Below are positions 17,096 through 23,917 of a DNA stretch of 64,000 nucleotides, piece after piece. A program made the position numbers and the translations under genes. The DNA comes from VRUE01 sp963840565 (GTDB taxonomy: Bacteria; Actinomycetota; Thermoleophilia; Solirubrobacterales; 70-9): positions 62,001 to 126,000 of the forward strand of contig CAWIZH010000003.1 of NCBI GenBank assembly GCA_963840565.1, in the 5' to 3' direction. Within the stretch, counting starts at the first letter, position 1. Each line of letters opens with the position of its first letter. The notes under the pieces are model-generated. The model worked only from the letters and a program-made list of their open reading frames with translations. It ran no database searches and was not told the DNA's origin.

Positions 17096-17857
17096 ATGGA
17101 GACAGCAGCGCGCCGGGAGCGTACGCGTGAGCGCTGGCTGCAGCGGGCCGAGAGAGTCAGCGACGCCTTCGGGCTGGTCTTCGTCCTCGTGATGGTCACC
17201 TACGTGCTGGCCTCGCTGCTGGAGAACCGGGGCTGGACCTCGGTTGTGCTGACGGTGGCGACCAGCGCAACCTCGGTGGTGGCGCTGACCAGCTCGCACG
17301 CACGGCCGCGAACCGTGCGCATCGCCCTCGCCCTCTCGGTTCTGACCGTGGCCCTCGCTGCGGTCGGCGCCGCCGCGGACAACCACGACTGGCTCAACCT
17401 GGCAACGCTGATCCAGGTCTCGCTCTTGACGGTGGCGATGGGAGCGGTCCTGCGACGGGTCGTGATGGCTCCCGAAGTCGGCTCGCGCACGATTCTCGGC
17501 GCGCTCAGCGTCTACGCCGTGCTGGGCATCCTCTTCACCTTCCTCTACGGCGTGATCGACCGGGTCCAGGGCGGGCCGTTCTTCGAAGGCCACACCCACC
17601 CCGCGAGCTCCGACTTCCTCTTCTTCAGCTATACGACGCTGACCACGACCGGCTATGGCAACCTCGTCCCGGGCGGCCAGCCGGGCCGGTTGATTTCGGG
17701 CCTGGAGATGATGGCCGGGCAGATCTTCCTCGTCACCCTCGTCGCCGGCCTGGTCAGCCTTTGGCGCCCGGGTGAAGCGATTCGGCAACGGCGTGAGCGG
17801 CGGGACGGCGAAGCATCGCCTGCCGACACTTCACCGCCTTCTGCAGAAGCGAGCTAG
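17096..17857 (+). CDS. two-pore-helix potassium channel family protein
   Basis: 253 residues. About five hydrophobic segments lie at roughly residues 22-42, 47-65, 75-93, 103-119 and 132-152. They precede a pore loop with the K+ selectivity filter TTTGYGNL (183-190) and a final helix (about 195-225). The C-terminal tail is charged and Pro/Ser-rich. The filter is intact, so it should conduct K+ across the membrane. No RCK regulatory domain is fused. It is convergent with the cyclophilin gene, their 3' ends overlapping by 4 bases. Confidence 0.88.
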   Translation: METAARRERTRERWLQRAERVSDAFGLVFVLVMVTYVLASLLENRGWTSVVLTVATSATSVVALTSSHARPRTVRIALALSVLTVALAAVGAAADNHDWLNLATLIQVSLLTVAMGAVLRRVVMAPEVGSRTILGALSVYAVLGILFTFLYGVIDRVQGGPFFEGHTHPASSDFLFFSYTTLTTTGYGNLVPGGQPGRLISGLEMMAGQIFLVTLVAGLVSLWRPGEAIRQRRERRDGEASPADTSPPSAEAS

Positions 17858-18312
17858 TCGGAGAGCTCGACGCGCTCGATCGTCTGCGGCTCGAGCGGGG
17901 CGTCGGAGCCGTCGGTCTCGGTCCCCTCGATCGCGTCGACGGCGTCCATGCCCTCGACGACCTGGCCGAAGACGGTGTGCTTACCGTCCAGCCAAGGAGC
18001 CGATTGCGCGGTGACGATGAAGAACTGCGAGCCGTTGGTATTGGGGCCGGCGTTGGCCATCGCCAGCGCCCCCCGCGCCACCTTGTGCTGGTTGAACTCG
18101 TCCTCGAAGGTGTAGCCCGGACCGCCCCGGCCGGTTCCTTCCGGGCAGCCGCCCTGGATCATGAACTCCGGGATCACCCGATGGAAGACCAGCGTGTCGT
18201 AGAAGCCATCGGCGGCGAGTTTGCGGAAGTTCTCAACCGTCTTCGGCGCATCGTCGTCGTGCAGCTCGAGCACGATTGCGCCAGCGCTGGTGTGGAGGGT
18301 GGCCTGCGACAT
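17854..18312 (-). CDS. ppiB: peptidyl-prolyl cis-trans isomerase, cyclophilin type
   Basis: This 152-residue single-domain cyclophilin starts at ATG 18312. It has the catalytic FHRVIPEFMIQGG segment (the Arg and Phe of the active site), GPNTNGSQFFI and the WLDGKHTVFGQV motif that lines the proline pocket. It catalyses proline isomerisation during protein folding. No signal peptide is seen, so it is cytoplasmic. Length is typical. The symbol ppiB is by analogy to cytoplasmic cyclophilins. Confidence 0.92.
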   Translation of the reverse strand: MSQATLHTSAGAIVLELHDDDAPKTVENFRKLAADGFYDTLVFHRVIPEFMIQGGCPEGTGRGGPGYTFEDEFNQHKVARGALAMANAGPNTNGSQFFIVTAQSAPWLDGKHTVFGQVVEGMDAVDAIEGTETDGSDAPLEPQTIERVELSD

Positions 18313-18322
18313 CGCCGTCAGC

Positions 18323-20122
18323 CTACCCGGTTACGCGAACGGTCAGCGAGCGCGAGGCTCCCGGTGCATAGGGCCAGCGCTCCTCCGGGAGAGCGCAGGC
18401 ACGAAGGCGAATGCGGGCCGAGCCGCTTACGTATCGGAAGCGATAGCTGGCCTCGAAGTGGCCGCTGTGATCGCTGCGGGTGACGAGCACCGGGCGCCAG
18501 CGCTTCGCGGCCGACTCGTAGTACTGGATCGCGACCAGCTTGCCTCGCCGCGGTATAGGGGCCCCAAGCGTGCGCACTTGACCTTGGAAATGCACCGCTT
18601 CGCCAGTCCGCAGAACCTCCGGTGTGGCTTGCAACTCGACGCCGCCGCGCACCCGCAGGGTCAGCGGGCTGCGGCTGGCGCCGTCGAGGTGCGCGTCGCC
18701 CGGAAAGGAGACCGCGATCCGTCGCGAGGTCCCAATCGGGAGGGGCAGCCGAAAGCCACCGTGCGGCCCGGTCCCAACCTGATCGACGCGGGCGCGCCCC
18801 AGCGCCCCGCGCGAAGGACGGGATACGACCCTCAGGCTGCGGTCGGCAAGACCGGCTCCATCGGCGCTGAGCAGGCGGCCGCTGAGGGTGCCCGCCGCTC
18901 CGAAGGGGACGGTCAGCTCGGTGCCGTTGCGTCCGTGCCAGCCAAGGCGGGCGAAGATCCGGGCCTTGCCCCGAACCGCCGGCGCCGGCGCTGCCTCCGC
19001 CCGCTTGACCGCGGCGACCGCGCCCGCCGCGACCTTGCGGACCGTCATCTCGGTGCCATCGGAACGGCGACTTGTCGTCGCCTCGTTTCCCGCGACGTCG
19101 GCGGCGCTTGCGCGGAAAACGTAGGTGCCGGGACCAAGATCGCCCGGCAGGCGGGCGATGAGCTGCGCCGAGTCGGCGCTGTCGCCGCGCTGGAATTTCG
19201 CCGGCAGCTCGGTCCACTGCTGGCTCTCGAGTCGCCGGTAGTCGATCTCTCCGCTCGCCGGACCCGAGTGCGCGTCGGTGATCAGGGCGCGAATCTGATC
19301 GGGCACGGCGGCGCCCGAATCGGCGGGGTCGAAGGCCACGCCGGGCGGGACGTCGTCGAACCGCAGCGGCACCGAGGCGGCCGAGGACGGAGCCTCATTG
19401 CCGGCCTCATCGCGCAGCCAAACGCTCAGCGAGTAGAGACCGGCCCGGGGGACGAAGAGATTCTGCAGGGTGCTCAGATTGTGTCCCGCGACGAATTTGA
19501 CCCCGCTGTCGTAGCCATTGGGACCTTCGATGCGCCAGAGGGCGCCACCGATCGCGCTCGCCACGCCCTGGTCGGGGTCGATCCAGGCGGGATCGAAGTC
19601 GTTCGCGCGGCGCCAGGCTTCACCGCCGGCGACGGCGAGGTTCCGAGGATGGGCCGGCGGGTTGTTGTCGACGTAGAAAGCCTGGTCCGGGGTGCAACCG
19701 ACGTTGCCGGCGAAATCCGTCACGCAGTGGTGGATGCTGTGCGGCCCGTCGCTGATCCGGGCGGTGTCAAACGGAGCGCTGCCGGAGACGCCGAGGCTGC
19801 ACGGCCGCATCAGCGTTGCCTCCCAGACGCCGCCGATAAGTGCCTTGGCGCAGCCGTACTCAGTCAGGTTCACGCGGGCGCCGTCGACCGCGGTTTCGCC
19901 GAAGCGAACGCCACCGCCGGTGTCGCTCCCCCAGAAGCTGATGCCCTGGGCGCCGCGCCGCCAGCCCCCGGCCACGAGGTCGCCGCCAATCGCCGCCGAC
20001 GGGCCGAGATCGTCCTCAACCGTGATCGTGAGCGCCCGGATCGCCGACCAGGAGCCGGGATCGATGCTGCACCACTTGCTTTCCGCTTTTGCGCAGAGCA
20101 GGCGATCCTCGAGCGCCGGTTG
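18323..20122 (-). CDS. secreted Ig-like repeat protein, 3' part of a frameshifted gene
   Basis: About 599 residues continue the signal-peptide-bearing fragment at 20122-20595 after a one-base shift. It contains a jelly-roll-like region with paired cysteines, then several bacterial Ig-like modules. These carry recurrent phrases such as VTDFAGNVGC, WLRDEAGNEAP and ASAADVAGNEAT, followed by two carboxypeptidase-regulatory-like beta modules near the C-terminus. No membrane anchor or enzyme motif is seen. It is probably extracellular and may bind glycans. The frame remains open upstream of 20122, but there it encodes an implausible Arg/His-rich peptide, which confirms the shift point. Confidence 0.8.
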   Translation of the reverse strand, partial: QPALEDRLLCAKAESKWCSIDPGSWSAIRALTITVEDDLGPSAAIGGDLVAGGWRRGAQGISFWGSDTGGGVRFGETAVDGARVNLTEYGCAKALIGGVWEATLMRPCSLGVSGSAPFDTARISDGPHSIHHCVTDFAGNVGCTPDQAFYVDNNPPAHPRNLAVAGGEAWRRANDFDPAWIDPDQGVASAIGGALWRIEGPNGYDSGVKFVAGHNLSTLQNLFVPRAGLYSLSVWLRDEAGNEAPSSAASVPLRFDDVPPGVAFDPADSGAAVPDQIRALITDAHSGPASGEIDYRRLESQQWTELPAKFQRGDSADSAQLIARLPGDLGPGTYVFRASAADVAGNEATTSRRSDGTEMTVRKVAAGAVAAVKRAEAAPAPAVRGKARIFARLGWHGRNGTELTVPFGAAGTLSGRLLSADGAGLADRSLRVVSRPSRGALGRARVDQVGTGPHGGFRLPLPIGTSRRIAVSFPGDAHLDGASRSPLTLRVRGGVELQATPEVLRTGEAVHFQGQVRTLGAPIPRRGKLVAIQYYESAAKRWRPVLVTRSDHSGHFEASYRFRYVSGSARIRLRACALPEERWPYAPGASRSLTVRVTG

Positions 20123-20595
20123 GGCGGGTTGAAGCCGGCGACGAACTCGCGCGGGGTGGTGTCGGTGCCGCCCGCCGTGGCGAAGGCGTCGAATCCACCA
20201 TTCCAGGTGCCGACACCGATCCGTTGCTCCATGCCGTCGTGCAGTGCATGCCACCAGGTGCCGCGGACCTGGGAGATCCCGGTCCCCGCCGGCGCCTCCC
20301 AGCGCCAGCGGGCGAAGCGCGTGCCGGAGACCGTCGCCCCGTCGCGGGTGAAGCTCTTCAGGTGGGCGCCATCGAAGGGGTCCTGGCCGGCAGGCGGAAC
20401 GCACCAGCCATCGGGGCGGAACTTGGCGCCGCCGGTCGAGTCGGCCCAGCTCGCGTCGGCGCCGATGTACCAGCCGCACTGGGCCACCGCGTACTTGCCC
20501 GCCGTCGCCTCTTTCGCCGCCAGAAGCAGCAGCGCAAGCGCCAACGCCACCCCCATCGCAATCAGCCGTGCCAAACCACCGCGCGTCCCCGACAT
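20122..20595 (-). CDS. secreted Ig-like repeat protein, 5' part of a frameshifted gene
   Basis: The ATG at 20595 is preceded by a strong AAGGAGG ribosome binding site. The first 32 residues are a Sec signal peptide (LALALLLLAAKEATAG). The next ~125 residues are a Trp/Gly/Cys-rich beta domain ending in REFVAGFNPP. At that point the plus strand reads GGG at 20122-20124; adding one base joins the frame to the 600-codon continuation, reading QPALEDRLLCA. The reconstructed protein is 757 residues. Without repair this frame continues only to 19870 as low-complexity Arg/Ala/Ser sequence. Confidence 0.8.
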
Positions 20596-20707
20596 GAATC
20601 CTCCTTCGTTCGACAGCATCTGGAGGGCTAAGCGCACAGCGGCGAAATCTCTCCCCCCTTGCCGGGTCAAACCCGCCTCCGGGTGCCGCGCGGGCGCCTT
20701 TGCGAGA

Positions 20708-21868
20708 ATGGCCTCAATGTCACTTCCCACGCAGGATCAGATAACCGAGAAGCTGCGCGCCGTGATCGACCCCGAGCTGCGGCGCTCGATCGTCGAGCTG
20801 GGCATGGTGCGCTCAATCGAGGTCAAGGACGACGGTCGGGTCGACGTCGTGGTCTCGCTGACCACGGCCGGCTGCCCGATCCGCTCCCACTTCGAAGACG
20901 CCGTCGCCAAACAGGTCTCCGAGCTGGATGGAGTGACCGCGGTCGCGGTCGGCTTCGACGTGCTCTCTGACGAGGAGAAAGGCGCCCTGCAGAAAACGCT
21001 CGGCCGCGGCAAGCTGCCTGCCGGCGCCCTCGCCCAGGTCAAAAACGTGATCTGCGTCGCTTCCGGCAAGGGCGGCGTCGGCAAGTCGACGATGACCGCC
21101 AACCTGGCGGCGGCGCTGAGCGCCGAAGGCCACCCGGCCGGCGCCCTCGACTGCGATGTCTACGGCTACTCGATCCCGCGCATGCTCGGCGTCAACCGCA
21201 AGCCCGAGGTCAACGGCGAGCGCAAGATCCTGCCGCTGGAGGCAGCGGGCGGGGTCAAGGTGATGTCGATCGGCTTCTTCGTCGAGGAGAACTCGGCTGT
21301 GGTCTGGCGCGGGCCGATGCTGCACAAGGCGATCCAGCAGTTCCTCGAGGACGTCGCCTGGGGCGAGCTGGAGTACCTGCTGCTCGACCTCCCCCCGGGG
21401 ACCGGCGACGTCTCGATGACGCTCGCCCAGCTGCTCCCCCAGGCCAAGTTCCTGATCGTCACCACCCCGCAGCCGGCGGCGCAGACGGTCGCCAAGCGCG
21501 GCGCCGAGATGGCGCTGAAGTTCGACCTCGAGCTGCTCGGCGCGATTGAGAACATGTCCGGCTTCACCACGCCAGACGGTGAGCGCTTCACGATCTTCGG
21601 CGAGGGCGGCGGCCAGCTGCTCGCCGACGAACTCGACATCCCGCTGCTCGGCAAGGTGCCGCTCTCCGAGGCCCTGCGCGAACACGCCGACGCCGGCACG
21701 CCGCTGGTCACTGCGGAGCCCGATGCACCGGCCTCGCAGGCGATCCGGCAGGCGGCCCGTGGCATCGTCGCCACGACTCCGCAGGAGCTGCCGGTCCTGC
21801 AGGCGGTGCCGGCGATGGCTGAAGCGCCTCCCGTCGGCGGTATCCCGCTTCCCGTCGTTCAGGGCTAA
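20708..21868 (+). CDS. mrp: Mrp/ApbC-family Fe-S cluster carrier ATPase
   Basis: 386 residues. The N-terminal DUF59/MIP18 domain (about 8-90) contains DPEL and TTAGCP with a conserved Cys. A ParA/MinD-like ATPase domain follows, with deviant Walker A SGKGGVGKS (119-127) and Walker B-like LLLDLPPGTGD. It loads or carries Fe-S clusters onto apoproteins in the cytoplasm. The CxxC cluster-binding motif of enterobacterial Mrp is absent; the position reads MSGFTTPDGERF. An ATG at 20717 is an equally plausible start. Confidence 0.93.
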   Translation: MASMSLPTQDQITEKLRAVIDPELRRSIVELGMVRSIEVKDDGRVDVVVSLTTAGCPIRSHFEDAVAKQVSELDGVTAVAVGFDVLSDEEKGALQKTLGRGKLPAGALAQVKNVICVASGKGGVGKSTMTANLAAALSAEGHPAGALDCDVYGYSIPRMLGVNRKPEVNGERKILPLEAAGGVKVMSIGFFVEENSAVVWRGPMLHKAIQQFLEDVAWGELEYLLLDLPPGTGDVSMTLAQLLPQAKFLIVTTPQPAAQTVAKRGAEMALKFDLELLGAIENMSGFTTPDGERFTIFGEGGGQLLADELDIPLLGKVPLSEALREHADAGTPLVTAEPDAPASQAIRQAARGIVATTPQELPVLQAVPAMAEAPPVGGIPLPVVQG

Positions 21869-21870
21869 GC

Positions 21871-21890
21871 GGGCGGCCACGCGGCCGCCC
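21871..21890. terminator. hairpin between convergent mrp and DUF5996 gene
   Basis: An 8-bp perfect inverted repeat GGGCGGCC / GGCCGCCC with a 4-base loop lies 2 bases after the mrp stop, in the 31-base convergent gap. There is no T-tract; a stem-only bidirectional terminator is likely. Confidence 0.45.
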
Positions 21891-21899
21891 CGACTGCGC

Positions 21900-22826
21900 C
21901 TACACGACTGGAGGCGGCGTCCCGTCGGCGCTGGCGGCGAGGCTCTCGTCCCAACCGCAGACCATGCAGGCGTGGCGAAACGCCGATTGTGCGAACTCGA
22001 GCGCAAGGGCGTGTGGGTCCTCGCTCGCGCGCACATCGTCCCAGTCCAGGATGTACTCGCCGAGCGCGCCGTCCCAGCGGGCGGCCGACGGGGAAAGCGC
22101 GCCGCTGCCGAAGCCGGCCGGCGCTGGGTGCGCGTAGGCATAAAAAGCGGCCTTGTTGTAGCGGCCGTCGCCGGGCCACCAGCCAATCGCGACCTCCTGC
22201 GAGTCCATCGCGTTGCGCATGATGAAGTCGCCTGACGGCGGGTCGGCGGGGAGGCCAGAGAAGAGGCTGACGGCGAGATCGAAGGAGCCCCACCAGGCGT
22301 TAACTGGGGTCGATCGGCCACGGAACGGGGCCCTGAAGGCGGCAAGGACGAGGGCGGCCTGGGTGGCGGCGGAGAAGTAGTCGGCGACTTGACCGGCGTC
22401 GTAGGTCGCGTGTTCCTCGTCCTCGTCGAGCGGGACGCTCCAGGAGACCTCCTGCGGCGCGGGGTCGATCTCAACCGCACCGGCCAAATCAGCGACCCTG
22501 GCCAGGAGCTCGCGCGTGACGCTGCCCACCGTGCGGTTGGGAGTGAGCGGGACGCCCTCGGCTCGCCCGTCGCTGTGCTCGACGACCGCCTCGTGCTTGC
22601 GTAGGTCGAGGGCGGCGACAAGAGCGCCCGACCCGTCGGGCGCCGGCAGCGGGGCGGTCTCCCAACCGCGGGCCGTCAGCCGCAGCGCAGCGTGCTGCAG
22701 CTGCGGCTCGGGCGGCGCCAGCGTCGCCGCGAGCTTGCCCAGGACCTGGGTGTGGGCGTGAAGCGTGTCGCAGGTATCGCGCCAGTCGTCGTATGAAGTG
22801 GACGGCCATTGACCGGGAGACGCCAT
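21900..22826 (-). CDS. DUF5996 family protein
   Basis: 308 residues from the ATG at 22826. It begins with the family-typical W-P-x-x-x-YDDWRDTxxTLHxxTQVLGK stretch. Conserved features include ARGWETAPLP, a NAWWGSFDLAVSLFSG block, GWWPGDGRY and a C-terminal EYILDWDDVRAS-DP segment. DUF5996 proteins are widespread in bacteria and have no established function that I can cite. The sequence is soluble, with no signal peptide or membrane segment. It stands alone between mrp and a GNAT gene. Confidence 0.75.
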   Translation of the reverse strand: MASPGQWPSTSYDDWRDTCDTLHAHTQVLGKLAATLAPPEPQLQHAALRLTARGWETAPLPAPDGSGALVAALDLRKHEAVVEHSDGRAEGVPLTPNRTVGSVTRELLARVADLAGAVEIDPAPQEVSWSVPLDEDEEHATYDAGQVADYFSAATQAALVLAAFRAPFRGRSTPVNAWWGSFDLAVSLFSGLPADPPSGDFIMRNAMDSQEVAIGWWPGDGRYNKAAFYAYAHPAPAGFGSGALSPSAARWDGALGEYILDWDDVRASEDPHALALEFAQSAFRHACMVCGWDESLAASADGTPPPVV

Positions 22827-22867
22827 CAATCCACGGTAGCGCCTACGTCATCCGACTTCGCGTTTGA

Positions 22868-23461
22868 CTATCGACGTGAGGTCGTTTGGCGCGGCTCCCG
22901 CCACATGGTCGAGCAGGTGAGCTGCCCATCGGGCCGCTGGAACTCGCCAGCTCGCTCGAAGCCGAGGCGTTCGTAGCGGGGATCGTTCTCCGGATTGCTC
23001 GACTCGAGGTAGGCCGGCATCCCCTCCGAGTCGACAATCGCGAGGTTCTCGGCGAGCAGGGCCATCCCCAGGCCCTTGCCGCGATGGTCGGGGTGGGTAC
23101 CGAGCAGGCTCAGGTAGTAATGCGGCGGCTGCTCCGGGTGATTGTCCGCCAGGCGCCCGAACAGCGACTCGATCTCGGCCGCCCGCGAGCCAACCAAGCC
23201 CTCGAGCATCGGCCCCAACGATTCCTCCTCCGCCTCGGTCAGCTCGATCCCCTCGGGCGGGATCCAGACCGAGGCCGCGGCGTAGTCATCGGCCACCCAG
23301 ACCCAGGGGTAGCGCAGCGCGCTGGCAACCAGCAGGCGCCAGAGGTCAGCGAGGCCGCCGCTGGGAAAGGCCCAGCTCCACAGCGGATCTACTTCGAAGG
23401 CGGCGGTGAGCGTCGCGGTGATCCCGTCGACGTCGTGCTCGGTTGCGACGCGGACCTCCAT
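22868..23461 (-). CDS. GNAT-family N-acetyltransferase
   Basis: 197 residues from the ATG at 23461; extending upstream yields only Ser/Thr/Arg-rich antisense sequence over the ferredoxin gene. The acetyl-CoA loop is visible as HPDHRGKGLGMALLAE (about residues 133-148, the Q/RxxGxG/A signature). It is followed by YLESSNPENDPRYERLGF, a typical GNAT C-terminal strand. It should transfer an acetyl group to an unknown amine substrate. It is the downstream neighbour of the ferredoxin gene with 19 bases between them, so the two may be cotranscribed. Confidence 0.85.
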   Translation of the reverse strand: MEVRVATEHDVDGITATLTAAFEVDPLWSWAFPSGGLADLWRLLVASALRYPWVWVADDYAAASVWIPPEGIELTEAEEESLGPMLEGLVGSRAAEIESLFGRLADNHPEQPPHYYLSLLGTHPDHRGKGLGMALLAENLAIVDSEGMPAYLESSNPENDPRYERLGFERAGEFQRPDGQLTCSTMWREPRQTTSRR

Positions 23462-23480
23462 CGCAACCGACGACCCAGGC

Positions 23481-23753
23481 TCAGGCCGCGCTCTTGCTCT
23501 TGTAGTAGTTCGCGTTGATCTCCGCGTATTTGGCCCACTCGGCCGGGAGCTGGTCCTCGGCGAAGCAGGCGTCGACCGGGCAGGCCTCGACGCAGGCGTC
23601 GCAGTCGATGCACTCGTCCGGGTCGATGTAGAGCATCTCGACCGAGTCGTAGTCGGGCTCGTCGGGCGTCGGGTGGATGCAGTCGACGGGACAGACCTCG
23701 ACACACGAGTTGTCCTTGGTGCCGATGCACGGCTCGGCGATGACGTAGGTCAT
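23481..23753 (-). CDS. fdxA: seven-iron ferredoxin [3Fe-4S][4Fe-4S]
   Basis: 90 residues, ATG at 23753 preceded by AGGAGA. It has the bacterial 7Fe/8Fe ferredoxin pattern: CIGTKDNSCVEVCPVDCIH followed by CIDCDACVEACPVDAC, then a C-terminal extension. The unusual first motif (C-x7-C-x3-C) matches actinobacterial 7Fe ferredoxins. It is a cytoplasmic one-electron carrier, for example for P450s or oxidoreductases; the partner is not evident here. Length (about 105) is close to the family. Confidence 0.9.
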   Translation of the reverse strand: MTYVIAEPCIGTKDNSCVEVCPVDCIHPTPDEPDYDSVEMLYIDPDECIDCDACVEACPVDACFAEDQLPAEWAKYAEINANYYKSKSAA

Positions 23754-23917
23754 TCGAGAAGTTCTCCTGGGTCGTCTTTTCGGTGCGGCCGGAGCCTTCT
23801 GGCCCCCGCCAGCGCGCGGACGCACATTTTAGAGATATGGACGGCAGGTGCGGGGCGAGCGGTCGAAATTCGTGCAAGAGAGCGGGTCCCACGCCTGTTG
23901 CGGGATATCGTTCCCGC

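Noticed and set aside
18221..20707. N-terminal extension of Mrp of about 830 residues
   Set aside because: Antisense to the cyclophilin and Ig-like protein genes; Mrp's DUF59 domain begins right after 20708.
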